Position numbers and translations under genes: made by a program. 64,000 bases of DNA from the NCBI RefSeq assembly GCF_032144095.1, contig NZ_JAVSNJ010000006.1, forward strand, positions 1 to 64,000. The letters are read 5' to 3'. Source of the DNA: Sphaerochaeta sp032144095 (GTDB taxonomy: Bacteria; Spirochaetota; Spirochaetia; Sphaerochaetales; Sphaerochaetaceae). Within the stretch, counting starts at the first letter, position 1; each line of letters starts with the position of its first letter. Below the pieces are notes generated by a model. It saw nothing but the letters and a program-made list of their open reading frames with translations, was not told the origin of the DNA and did no database searches. Positions 32,620 to 41,524 of the stretch are shown here, piece after piece.

Positions 32620-33654
32620 ATGAAACAACTAAAAAATATCCTCAAAAAGAGAGAGGCCTTGCTTGCAATGATAATCTTGGTCTACTCGGCTTTCGTTGCA
32701 ATCATGGCACCGACATTCCTCACTTATGGAAACCTAACCAATGTGCTCAAGGCTTGTTCTGTCACGGGTATCTTTTCCTTGGGAGTGCTGATAATCATCA
32801 TCAGTGGAGGATTCGATGTATCTTTTACAGCTATTGCACAAGTCACAGAGTATTTTTGTGTATATTTCATGGTCAACTGGTTTACACACGGCAATCTGTT
32901 GCAAACTATATTTTTGGCAAGTATAGTCGGGGCCATGATGGGGCTTTTCAATGGCTTCCTGATTGATCATTTCAAGATGCCCGCTATCATTATCACGATT
33001 TCTACTCAAAACCTCTTTTATGGCCTGATGTATGTGGTTACGAGGGGAAAATTGTTGTATACCATCCCAGAATATATCTGGCCTTTAGCTGATGGCAAGA
33101 TATTCAAGGTGGCACAGGCAGTTGGTTCTCCCTATGGGATCAGTTATGTCACGGTTCTCTGGTTCGTCATGGCAGTCTTTCTTGACTTTGTACTGCGGAA
33201 AACCACGTTTGGCAGAACCATCTATTGGGTTGGTGGCAACCGAACAGCAGCTAAAAGAGTCGGTGTCAACATGTTCCGTAATACGATGCTGGTCTACGGT
33301 ATCGCAGGGGCGATTGTTGGAATAGGATCAATAGCCCACGTTGCTATAGTCCAGACGGTAATTCCAAATTCAATTGTAGGCACTGAGATGTCGGTAATCG
33401 CTGCAATCATTCTTGGAGGTGCTTCAATCTCTGGAGGAAGAGGTTCTGTGCTCGGTTCCATTCTGGGTGTCTTGCTGTTCCAGATAGTGAACAACAGTCT
33501 TACCTTGTTGAAAATTTCATCATACTGGTACAACGTATTCACAGGGGCCATCATTATACTCAGCCTTATTCTAAATGCAGTTCAAGAAATACAGCAAAAG
33601 AAGCAGATCATTAGAGTTAAAGTTGAAGCTGACATCAAGGAGGCTGCTGTATGA
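32620..33654 (+). CDS. sugar ABC transporter permease 1 (RbsC-like)
   Basis: A 344-residue permease with about ten membrane helices of the CUT2 class. FLTYGNLTNVLKACSVTGIFSLGVLIIIISGGFDVS opens the family core, GLFNGFLIDHFKMPAIIITI is the middle segment, and IAAIILGGASISGGRGSVLGSILGVLLF is the signature before the last helices. It pairs with the next permease to form a heterodimer. It overlaps that gene by four bases (ATGA). Confidence 0.94.
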   Translation: MKQLKNILKKREALLAMIILVYSAFVAIMAPTFLTYGNLTNVLKACSVTGIFSLGVLIIIISGGFDVSFTAIAQVTEYFCVYFMVNWFTHGNLLQTIFLASIVGAMMGLFNGFLIDHFKMPAIIITISTQNLFYGLMYVVTRGKLLYTIPEYIWPLADGKIFKVAQAVGSPYGISYVTVLWFVMAVFLDFVLRKTTFGRTIYWVGGNRTAAKRVGVNMFRNTMLVYGIAGAIVGIGSIAHVAIVQTVIPNSIVGTEMSVIAAIILGGASISGGRGSVLGSILGVLLFQIVNNSLTLLKISSYWYNVFTGAIIILSLILNAVQEIQQKKQIIRVKVEADIKEAAV

Positions 33655-34658
33655 TCAATAAGAATATCTTCCAGAGAATGAGGGAAAGTGAGTTCTTTTC
33701 GCTTCTGATTACCATCATAGCAATATTCCTTTTCATGTATCTGCTCAATGGCTCTAGATTCCTGTCTTTCAGAAATCTCACAACTATGATGTACCAAATG
33801 CCGACCATTGGCTTTATGGCCATTGGCATGCTGATATCTGAGCTTACCGGCGGTATTAACCTTTCTATTGTCGCAGCTGCCAATTTTAACGGCATCATAA
33901 TCCATGTGGTACTCAAGGCTCTCACATCTGGTAATACTGCAAATTCCGGCAATATCCAGGTGTGTATTGCACTTTTGGTAGGCCTTCTGGCTTGTATCCT
34001 GATTGGGCTTATCAATGGGTTGCTGATTTCAAAACTGAAGATTCCTGCTCTTCTGGTTACATTGGGTATGTCCACATTTCTCCAGGGGCTTAGCATCCTA
34101 ATAACCATGGGGTATACCATCTCTGGATTCCCAAAGCAGATCACTTGGTTCGGGGTAGGGGAGGTTCTTCGAATTCCCGTGTCAATTATCCTGTTTATTG
34201 TCGTCGTAGTTGGTCTTCACTTTGTTTTGGACCGCACGGTGTACGGGAAACAGCTCTATATGACAGGAGCAAACCCCGAGGCTGCTAGGTTTTCCAATGT
34301 CAATACAGACAAGGTCATCATTCTGGAGTACATTTTATCCGCTGTTCTGTCTTTTTTCGCCTCAATGGTTATGATTGGTCAGATGAACTCAGTCAAGGCA
34401 GACTACTATGAATCATATGTTTTGATTGCAGTTCTGGCGACTTTCCTTGGGGGAGTGAAGCCTTCTGGTGGATTCGGGAAACTTTTAGGCACTGTGATGG
34501 CCTCCATCATCCTTCAGTTGATTTCTACAGGCCTGAACCTGAAGAGATTTGATCCCTACCTTGTTACAGCAATTTGGGGTTCTATCATTATACTTGTTCT
34601 TTTCGGGAGAGAGATTTCCAACAAGATAATACATATGATAAAAAGGAGCGCCAAATGA
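33651..34658 (+). CDS. sugar ABC transporter permease 2 (RbsC-like)
   Basis: A 335-residue permease of the same class as the preceding one, with matching segments: MPTIGFMAIGMLISELTGGINLS, GLINGLLISKLKIPALLVTLG, and VLATFLGGVKPSGGFGKLLG. Two different permeases are used in AI-2/rhamnose-like transporters, while ribose transporters use one; this supports the former branch. GGAGG precedes the ATG, and the 3' end overlaps the epimerase gene by four bases. Confidence 0.94.
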   Translation: MINKNIFQRMRESEFFSLLITIIAIFLFMYLLNGSRFLSFRNLTTMMYQMPTIGFMAIGMLISELTGGINLSIVAAANFNGIIIHVVLKALTSGNTANSGNIQVCIALLVGLLACILIGLINGLLISKLKIPALLVTLGMSTFLQGLSILITMGYTISGFPKQITWFGVGEVLRIPVSIILFIVVVVGLHFVLDRTVYGKQLYMTGANPEAARFSNVNTDKVIILEYILSAVLSFFASMVMIGQMNSVKADYYESYVLIAVLATFLGGVKPSGGFGKLLGTVMASIILQLISTGLNLKRFDPYLVTAIWGSIIILVLFGREISNKIIHMIKRSAK

Positions 34659-35518
34659 GAAAGATTGGCATCTACTACGCATTCTGGACACATGATTGGG
34701 CCGCGGATTTCTTTCCGTTGGTCCCTAAAGTAAAGAAACTTGGCTATGACATTCTTGAGGTGCACAGTGGGATACTGGCTGATTGGACTGAGTCAAAAAG
34801 ACTGGATCTAGCCAAAGCAACCAAGGATGAAGGTATCCAGCTTTCATACGGACTAGGCTGTAGCTCTGAGAATGATGTCTCTTCTCCCGATGAGAGCATT
34901 CGTCAGAATGGATTGAGATACATGACTTCACTAATCCATGCTATTGGAAGGATGGGAGGAGGAGTGATCCAAGGTTCCACATACTGCGCATGGCCAAAGC
35001 AGTTGGCGCTCGGAGAAAGCAAGCAGCAATATGTTGACCAGAGTTTCAAAAGCATGAAGCAATTGGCAAAGGTGGCTGAAGACTGCAATGTTATAGTCAA
35101 CATGGAGATCCTCAATCGCTTTGAGCAGTTTATTTTCAATACTGTTGCCGAGGCTTTGCCATTTGTCAGTGCCATTGATAGCCCTAATCTTGGCCTGTTG
35201 CTCGATACATTCCATATGAATATTGAAGAAGATTCCATGTCTCAAGCAATTATCCTTGCCGGAAAGTACATGAAAGGGCTTCATTGTGGGGAAACTAATA
35301 GAAAGCCAGTAGGTTTGGGCAGGATACCGTGGAAAGAAATACGAGAAGCTCTGGATACGATTCACTTTAATGGACAGATAATTCAGGAACCATTTGTTAT
35401 GTCCGGTGGGCAAGTTGGCCAGGATATTTCAGTTTGGCGCAATGTCATTGAAAATCCAGATCTTGATAAGTTGGCAGCTGATTCTGCTGTTTTCATGAGA
35501 AGAGTTCTGGTTGATTGA
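34655..35518 (+). CDS. ketose 3-epimerase (D-tagatose/D-allulose 3-epimerase family)
   Basis: A 287-residue TIM-barrel epimerase. The four metal ligands of the family are all present at the expected spacing: Glu151 (NMEILNRFE), Asp184 (LLLDTFHMNIEED), His210 (LHCGETNR) and Glu245 (IQEPF). The start MRKIGIYYAFW is typical. It swaps the C3 configuration of free ketohexoses or pentuloses, such as fructose/allulose or tagatose/sorbose. The preferred substrate cannot be read out. It is coupled to the permease by an ATGA overlap, with AAAGGAG upstream, and is the last gene of the operon. It fits import of an unphosphorylated rare ketose that is epimerised before phosphorylation. Confidence 0.92.
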   Translation: MRKIGIYYAFWTHDWAADFFPLVPKVKKLGYDILEVHSGILADWTESKRLDLAKATKDEGIQLSYGLGCSSENDVSSPDESIRQNGLRYMTSLIHAIGRMGGGVIQGSTYCAWPKQLALGESKQQYVDQSFKSMKQLAKVAEDCNVIVNMEILNRFEQFIFNTVAEALPFVSAIDSPNLGLLLDTFHMNIEEDSMSQAIILAGKYMKGLHCGETNRKPVGLGRIPWKEIREALDTIHFNGQIIQEPFVMSGGQVGQDISVWRNVIENPDLDKLAADSAVFMRRVLVD

Positions 35519-36260
35519 ATTGTAGATAAAGATATTTGATCTCACTATCGGCAGAAACACTTTCCAGAACCTTGAATATTCCGTAATTCTCACCGGACAT
35601 TGTATCTTTGAAATCGTGTAGAGATCACCATTTGGTTCCGAAAAGGAACTGATGCGCATCGATACCCCATGGTGTGCAAAAGCACCGCCAAGGACTGCCC
35701 GATAGAGTTTGGTCACAAATATCGATCAGACAGGCACAGCAATGGCTGTCTGATGGCTTTTTGTGTCCAACATGGTATCGGTAGGAAAGACCTTCATGTC
35801 CTCTCCCTTGTACAAGAGCGGCTCAAGCAGAAATATCTCTCCTTTTTGATCTCACAAGGACTCCCTTTTCCGATGAAGTTCACCGGTCTACAAACCATCA
35901 CCTTGTAATCATCGACGAGTAGCGTTTTGTCCAGGTTCAGAAGCTGAGGGAAAACCGCTTAAATATTGAAGTGGGCTCTGAGGGGAATAGTGTAAGAAAG
36001 GGTGCCCATTACAGCATGAAGAACCCTCAGAAAGCAGTGAGAAGGATACCCAATCAACGATTAAGTCCCTTATGGAACGTCAAATATAGGTAAAAATTAA
36101 CACATTTCTTAACGGAATCACGTACTCTGGAACTTTGAAACTTGAAGTGAACCCATGCCCTTTCTTTCTTACACAAGTGAGATCACAAACAAAAATACCA
36201 AGAAAGCGTGGCCTGAGCTGTGCAGGTAGAAAGGGTTTTGTGAGGAAAAGGATGGTACGG
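35519..36260. other. 742-base gap with possible mobile-element remnants
   Basis: No intact gene is supported. A forward frame at about 35669-35908 encodes an IEFGHK motif and basic residues that recall the middle of some DDE transposases, then breaks at stops, and a related-looking basic stretch follows near 35980-36080. This is weak and could be chance. The region closes the AT-rich accessory block and precedes ssb. Confidence 0.35.
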
Positions 36261-36659
36261 ATGAACAACTTGAATTCGGTCTTGCTGGAAGGGAACCTGG
36301 TTCGTGACCCTGAAAAGGTATTGGTAGGGAGTAACGGCAGCGTCATGGGGCGCTTCTCCATTGCAGTGAACCGCTATTACAAGAATGCCAAGGCAGAGGC
36401 CGTTGAGGAGGTCATGTACATAGGGGTGCAGGTCTGGGGAGGATTGGCAGAGGGGTGCCTGAACTACCTGAAGAAAGGAAGGGGAGTGCGGGTGGTCGGA
36501 CGGCTACGCCAAGAGCGGTGGACCGACAAGGATGGGGACAACCGGGAGAAAATCCTGGTGGTGGCAGAGCATGTGGAGTTCAAGCCGGAAAACTCCGAGA
36601 AGGTACCTGACCTGCGTCCAGAGGAGGAGATGCCTTTTGATGAAGAGGTTTCCCTCTAG
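36261..36659 (+). CDS. ssb: single-stranded DNA-binding protein
   Basis: A 132-residue SSB with one OB fold (MNNLNSVLLEGNLVRDPE to about residue 105) binding single-stranded DNA in replication and repair. The acidic tail is short and ends PEEEMPFDEEVSL; the classical DDDIPF tip is replaced by EEMPFDE-like residues placed seven residues from the end, with extra EVSL after it. A start at 36252 (nine bases upstream, in frame) is also possible. Thioredoxin follows 74 bases later. Because this tail binds partner proteins, the altered end is of interest. Alternative: a second, accessory SSB. Confidence 0.88.
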   Translation: MNNLNSVLLEGNLVRDPEKVLVGSNGSVMGRFSIAVNRYYKNAKAEAVEEVMYIGVQVWGGLAEGCLNYLKKGRGVRVVGRLRQERWTDKDGDNREKILVVAEHVEFKPENSEKVPDLRPEEEMPFDEEVSL

Positions 36660-36733
36660 GTGAAGTTGTTGATAGCTCTATCTTTTTCCCCGGTTTGCCG
36701 CTATTATGGTTCTCGAGACAAGGAGCCTTACCT

Positions 36734-37054
36734 ATGAGTGAAATAATCATTACCTCGGAAAATTTTGAAACTGAGATTTTGAAGGCGGACAAACCGGTAC
36801 TGGTCGACTTTTGGGCGCCCTGGTGTGGCCCATGCAAGATGATCGCCCCAGCCATTGCCCAGATTGCTGAGAAGTACTCAGGGAAATTGATAGTTGCGAA
36901 GGTCAACGTCGATGAGGTTGTGTCCATTGCCAGCAAATTCAACGTAAGCAGCATCCCTACCCTGATGATCTTCAAGAAAGGTGAAGTGGTAGCCCAACGT
37001 ATGGGAGCCGCCTCCCTTGCTGTTCTGGAAGGGTTTGTAAACCAGAATCTCTGA
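36734..37054 (+). CDS. trxA: thioredoxin
   Basis: A 106-residue cytoplasmic disulfide reductase. The active site WCGPC is in VDFWAPWCGPCKMIAP, and the cis-Pro is in VSSIPTLMIFKKG. Length and layout are those of classical thioredoxin 1. AAGGAG precedes the ATG. A terminator follows. Confidence 0.96.
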   Translation: MSEIIITSENFETEILKADKPVLVDFWAPWCGPCKMIAPAIAQIAEKYSGKLIVAKVNVDEVVSIASKFNVSSIPTLMIFKKGEVVAQRMGAASLAVLEGFVNQNL

Positions 37055-37076
37055 GCAATACAACACGGCCATGTAG

Positions 37077-37104
37077 GGGAGGTTTTTGCCTCCTCTTTTT
37101 TTTC
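37077..37104 (+). terminator. terminator after trxA
   Basis: GGAGG (37078-37082) pairs with CCTCC (37089-37093), followed by a run of eight or more T. It may also serve the convergent lipoprotein gene from the other side. Confidence 0.75.
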
Positions 37105-38062
37105 ACTGCCCCGCATATCTGGTAGGTGAGTTCTCCCTGCCAAAACTGGCACCCTTGGTGTCGCAGATGTACCAATCATTTTGGCTGTTTGTATCCATAT
37201 AGCTCTCCCTGCAGATCGACCGTGTTGCAGTACTGTCTGTGGAGTCGATGGCCTCTTCTGCCAAGGGGGAGTTCCATACACCACTTTCATAGAGCTGGCT
37301 GGCCCCCAATTCCGTCTCCCGCGAACCAAAGCCGCTGAAGGTGGTGGTTGTCTTGTTGCTGTAGATTACAGCATCGAGGATGGTGCTCTCCCAGTCAGGG
37401 GATTCCGTAACGGTGATGCAACCGTTGTTGGAGCTCAACCCGCCAAGGTTCTCGCTAGGATACAAAGCCTCAGTTCCCCCTTCCTGAAATCCTATCACCA
37501 CAAAATCACCCTGGTATACCCACTTGTCTCCCAGAATACACCTATCACTTGCCAATGGCCCGACCCCATTGGCGACGGTGAGACCGGCAAGGTTGCCTGC
37601 CTTGGTTACCAATAACTCCACGCGGTCAGGGTTGTTGCCAGATCCTTTGGTCGAAAACTCATTGATGAGAACCTCTGCCCTGTTGGGGTTGTGTGCCCAG
37701 ACAGAGAGGGAGAACCGGGTGCTATTACCCCAAAAATCTTCCACCCTCCCTTCGAGCCTTGCCGAACTGGCAATATCCATGGCTGTGGTGAGATAGAGGA
37801 GGATGGTCTCACCTCTGCACAACAGGTTGGTGGTCTTTACCCCATTGACAAGCAAGTTGATGGTTTTCCCCTGGATGTCCTCACTGAAGATGAGCTTGAT
37901 GCAAGTGGTATCGACAGCCTGCGCGCTGAGAAGTTTCGGTGGGGTGCTGTCCTGTTTTTCGAAGAGGTTTATGCCGGTAGGACCCTCTTGGTTACACCCA
38001 CAGCCGCTGGTGAGCAGGACAACCAGAAAGACAGAAATGAGTATCAGTTTACATGTTTTCAT
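37103..38062 (-). CDS. lamin-tail-domain (LTD) lipoprotein
   Basis: A 319-residue lipoprotein. The signal peptide ends at LLTSGCGC with the lipobox Cys at about residue 20. An early beta domain (PPKLLSAQAVDTTCIKLIFSEDIQG) resembles a bacterial Ig-like fold. Then comes an LTD domain (AEVLINEFSTKGSGNNPDRVELLV, GLTVANGVG, FVVIGFQEGG), which ends near residue 295 with NDWYICDTKGASFGREN. LTD proteins are surface or periplasmic and often act with nucleases or adhesins; no partner is adjacent. The start at 38062 is at the lipoprotein signal. It is divergent from argH. Confidence 0.85.
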   Translation of the reverse strand: MKTCKLILISVFLVVLLTSGCGCNQEGPTGINLFEKQDSTPPKLLSAQAVDTTCIKLIFSEDIQGKTINLLVNGVKTTNLLCRGETILLYLTTAMDIASSARLEGRVEDFWGNSTRFSLSVWAHNPNRAEVLINEFSTKGSGNNPDRVELLVTKAGNLAGLTVANGVGPLASDRCILGDKWVYQGDFVVIGFQEGGTEALYPSENLGGLSSNNGCITVTESPDWESTILDAVIYSNKTTTTFSGFGSRETELGASQLYESGVWNSPLAEEAIDSTDSTATRSICRESYMDTNSQNDWYICDTKGASFGRENSPTRYAGQ

Positions 38063-38098
38063 ACCAGCACTGGCGCGTAAGTTAGGCAATTGCTTCAA

Positions 38099-38128
38099 TT
38101 GACAGAAAGGGAGTAAAAAACCTAGACT
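38099..38128 (+). promoter_or_regulatory. probable sigma-70 promoter of argH
   Basis: TTGACA at 38099-38104, an 18-base spacer and TAGACT at 38123-38128. The leader to the ATG at 38152 would be about 17 bases. Confidence 0.5.
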
Positions 38129-38151
38129 TGAACCATCTTTGGGGGGTACCA

Positions 38152-39525
38152 ATGTCCAAGCTTTGGCAGAAAGATTATTCGCTTGATTCGCTTATGGAAG
38201 AGTTTACGGTAAGCAAGGATTACATCCTGGACCAACAGTTGGTCATTGCCGATGCCCTGGCATCGATAGCCCATGCTCGTGGGCTTGAGTTGATCGGGCT
38301 TTTGGATGAAGAGGACCTCTCTAGTCTTGAAGAGGGGTTGCAGGAGGTTATCCGCCTGAGGCAGAAGGATGCATTTCCCATAACCAAGAGCGATGAGGAC
38401 TGTCATACCGCCATTGAAGGGTTCCTTACCGATAGGATAGGGGAGGCCGGCAAGCGTATCCATACAGGACGGAGCCGAAACGATCAGGTGCAGACTGCCT
38501 TACGCCTCTGGATGCGGGAATTTTCCCTCAAGCTCTGCAGGGAGACAGGGACTCTGGCCAAAAACCTGCTCTTGTTTGCCAAACGATATGAATTTGTCCC
38601 GATGCCCGGCAGGACCCATATGCAGATTGCGATGCCATCATCGGTTGGGTTGTGGGCAGCCTCGTTTGCTGAGGAACTCTATGATGAGGCCCAGCACCTG
38701 ATGCAGCTATCCTGGACGCTTGACCAGAGTCCCTTGGGCTCTGCCGCCTCCTACGGGGTTCCCCTCGCCTTGGACAGGGAGTTCGTTGCCTCTGAGATGG
38801 GCTTTTCCCGGGTCCAGAACAACGTGCTCTATGCAAACAACAGCCGGGGCAAGTTTGAGGCCATGCTTCTTGATAGCTGTGACTATATCGGCCTGACCAT
38901 CAGCAAGCTTGCCCAGGACCTCATCCTCTTCACCCTGCCGGAATTTGGATACTTCTCCCTTCCCCAGGAGCTCTGCACAGGATCGTCCATCATGCCCCAG
39001 AAGAAGAATCCCGATGGCCTTGAGCTTGCGAGAAGCCGCTCCGCCTTGGTCTCAGCCTGTTCGATGCAGGTAAAGTCCATCATCAGGAGTCTTCCTTCTG
39101 GGTACAACAGGGATTTCCAGGATACGAAGGAGCCTCTGATGCAGGGGACCAAAGCCACCTGGACCCTGGTGCAGATCATGGCTCTGATGCTCGATGGGCT
39201 CATTGTCAACGAGGAACAGCTTATACAGGCATGCGTGCCATCCCTCTATGCTACAGACATTGTCATGCAAAAGGTTCTTGAAGGTGGGAATTTCCGTGAT
39301 ACCTACAAGGATGTGGGGCTTCACCTTGACGCTGTTGCTGCTCTGGACCCAATAGAGACCATCAAAACCCGTACGAGTCTGGGTACTACTGGAAACCTCG
39401 CCCTTGATGATGACCTCATGTTTGTCAACCTCATGATCGATGGCTGCACCCAGGTATTGGACTCCTATGGTGAGGCCTACGAGTCCTTGTGCGGTATCGA
39501 AGGGGTGGAGACTGTGTTGTACTGA
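38152..39525 (+). CDS. argH: argininosuccinate lyase
   Basis: A 457-residue lyase of the fumarase/aspartase superfamily that releases arginine and fumarate in arginine synthesis. The signature SSIMPQKKNPDG lies around residues 277-288, and HTGRSRNDQVQTALRLWM carries the substrate-contact residues. Length fits. The GGGGGG site precedes the ATG. No other arg gene is adjacent, so it stands alone with its own promoter. It is divergent from the LTD lipoprotein gene. Confidence 0.96.
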   Translation: MSKLWQKDYSLDSLMEEFTVSKDYILDQQLVIADALASIAHARGLELIGLLDEEDLSSLEEGLQEVIRLRQKDAFPITKSDEDCHTAIEGFLTDRIGEAGKRIHTGRSRNDQVQTALRLWMREFSLKLCRETGTLAKNLLLFAKRYEFVPMPGRTHMQIAMPSSVGLWAASFAEELYDEAQHLMQLSWTLDQSPLGSAASYGVPLALDREFVASEMGFSRVQNNVLYANNSRGKFEAMLLDSCDYIGLTISKLAQDLILFTLPEFGYFSLPQELCTGSSIMPQKKNPDGLELARSRSALVSACSMQVKSIIRSLPSGYNRDFQDTKEPLMQGTKATWTLVQIMALMLDGLIVNEEQLIQACVPSLYATDIVMQKVLEGGNFRDTYKDVGLHLDAVAALDPIETIKTRTSLGTTGNLALDDDLMFVNLMIDGCTQVLDSYGEAYESLCGIEGVETVLY

Positions 39526-39580
39526 GTACCTTATTCCACTGATATGAATAGATAGTGAAAAGAGGGACTTGATAGGAGTA

Positions 39581-41344
39581 TCAGGTCCCTTCTTCTTCAT
39601 CCTTTACCAGAATGGCAATAGGACGACCGGAGCGCTTTTGGAGCATCGGTGTATGCTTCACAGCCTGATGGTAGGCTTCGGCAATGTTTGTGCAGTAGTC
39701 GCCGATGTGTTCCAGGTGGCGAATCTTTTCGAGGATAAGCAGCTCCTTGCGGACATCAGCCTTCTCGATGGAGAGCCTTGCCTGAACCAGATTGGTAAGG
39801 TGGTTCCTCCAGGTGTTGATCTGCTCCTCAAACTCGTTTGCCTTCTGCATCTCCGCCTTGGTAAGGGTCCTGTCCATACGGTCTCGGACATAGTCAAGGA
39901 ACTCCTGGACAAGAGTCTGGTACTGGCGTAGCTCATCATCGGTCTCTGCATCGAATGTCCAGTTCTGCTGGTATCGCTTCTGGCCAAGCATGACGAGGTT
40001 GTAGCAACTGTCCGTAACGGACTCAAGCTCATCCATTACCCGAATGAGGCAGTTGAGGGAGGATGCATTGGTAGGGGTCTGGGAGTCCTGCAAAAGATGC
40101 ACACAGAAGTCTGAAAGCTGTTCCTGCATCTGGTCGGCATACTCCTCATCATGTTTCATCGCCTGGACGTCCGCTTCCATGTTTGCATCGGGGTTGTTGA
40201 ACATGTTGCGGTAGCGGGTAAGCATATTGCATGCAAGGTTGGCCATTTTCTGGATCTCATCCCTGATAGTGATCATATAGAGCTCAGGGGAATCTATGAA
40301 AGTACCGCCGATATATTTGAAATGGTAGGTCCCTTCGTCATATTCGTCCTTGGGAGGGACCAACTTTTCAATGAGGTTTGCGTATTGTCGAACAAAGGGA
40401 AAGAACAATATTGTGTTCAGAACGTTGAATACTGTATGGAACATCGCCAAAAAGAGGGGCAGTTGTTGGGCCAGGGCCTCAGGGGAGAGCGAGTAGATGT
40501 CCTTGAGGGTGAGAGCATTCACCAACAGCAGCAGGGGCTTGAGGAATATGACTGCCAAGAAGCTGCCGGTCACGTTAAAGAGTATGTGTGCCAGGGCAGC
40601 ACGTTTTGCCGTAGTGCTGGTGCCTATGGAGGCAAGATAGGCTGTGATGGTGGTACCGATGTTCGAGCCAAGGATCAGGGCGGCTGAGGCCGTGACGCCA
40701 AGCCATCCATTGAAGGCCATGGTGAGTGTCATGGTCATCGCTGCGGCAGAGGATTGGACCACGACGGTTACGGCGGTTCCGATAAGCACACAGGTCAAAA
40801 TCATCAAAAGTGAGTCCTTGTTGAACCTGCTGAGGAACTCAAGGGCCTCTACGTTCCCGCTTAGGTCGGGCATGGAGTGCTGCATGAAGTTGAGGCCAAG
40901 GAACAGGAGCCCGAAACCGAGCATGATGTCGGCCAACTCGCGGATATTGCTTTTTTTGGAGAACATCATCGGAACTCCAATGGCGATGGAAAAGAGTGCC
41001 AGGGTGGAGATGTCCATCTTGAAGCCTAGCAAGGCCACTATCCAACCGGTAAAGGTGGTACCGATGTTGGCGCCAAGGATGACCCCGATAGCCTGGAAGA
41101 GGTCCATCAGCCCTGCGTTGACAAAACTGACTACCATGACTGTCGTTGCTGAAGAGCTCTGGATGAGGATGGTGATGATGATACCGGTCATTACAGAGAC
41201 AAATCGATTCTTTGTCATAAGCCTGAGAACGGACTTAAGTCTATTACCGGCAGTTTTTTGGAGACCTTCACTAAGAAGTTTGATACCATACAGGAAAAGG
41301 CCCAGACTGCCAATAATCTTAAACAGGGTCATAATAATATTCAT
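39581..41344 (-). CDS. Na+/phosphate cotransporter with PhoU-like C-terminus
   Basis: A 587-residue protein. Residues 1-320 carry the inverted repeat of the NptA/PNaS family with the two QSS motifs (QSSSATTVMVVSF and VVQSSAAAMTMTL) and about nine helices. Residues about 345-580 form a helical PhoU-like domain (LLIRVMDELESVTDSCYN and KIRHLEHIGDYCTNIAEA), which often tunes transport. It should import phosphate coupled to sodium. It is transcribed alone and is divergent from the PRPP synthetase gene. Confidence 0.93.
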   Translation of the reverse strand: MNIIMTLFKIIGSLGLFLYGIKLLSEGLQKTAGNRLKSVLRLMTKNRFVSVMTGIIITILIQSSSATTVMVVSFVNAGLMDLFQAIGVILGANIGTTFTGWIVALLGFKMDISTLALFSIAIGVPMMFSKKSNIRELADIMLGFGLLFLGLNFMQHSMPDLSGNVEALEFLSRFNKDSLLMILTCVLIGTAVTVVVQSSAAAMTMTLTMAFNGWLGVTASAALILGSNIGTTITAYLASIGTSTTAKRAALAHILFNVTGSFLAVIFLKPLLLLVNALTLKDIYSLSPEALAQQLPLFLAMFHTVFNVLNTILFFPFVRQYANLIEKLVPPKDEYDEGTYHFKYIGGTFIDSPELYMITIRDEIQKMANLACNMLTRYRNMFNNPDANMEADVQAMKHDEEYADQMQEQLSDFCVHLLQDSQTPTNASSLNCLIRVMDELESVTDSCYNLVMLGQKRYQQNWTFDAETDDELRQYQTLVQEFLDYVRDRMDRTLTKAEMQKANEFEEQINTWRNHLTNLVQARLSIEKADVRKELLILEKIRHLEHIGDYCTNIAEAYHQAVKHTPMLQKRSGRPIAILVKDEEEGT

Positions 41345-41524
41345 ATCGGCTCAAACGTATCAATTATGTGCCACCTTGGTAAAGTAGTTGGCTGAAGATT
41401 TATTTTTACAAGTGACTCCATGGAGGGATGGATTCCTTGAAAAAGAGAGAAACAGCATTTCCCCAGGCCGCTCCATGGTCTAATACGGATTGAACTTTCA
41501 TGGGTGTTGTTGTATGGTTTGCCC

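Noticed and set aside
35669..35908. Transposase gene
   Set aside because: Only a short IEFGHK-like stretch recalls a transposase; there is no full domain or terminal repeat, so it is listed only as a possible remnant.
40151..41387. Two plus-strand frames opposite the Na/Pi cotransporter
   Set aside because: They are shadows of the transporter; the hydrophobic repeat of the real gene keeps them open.
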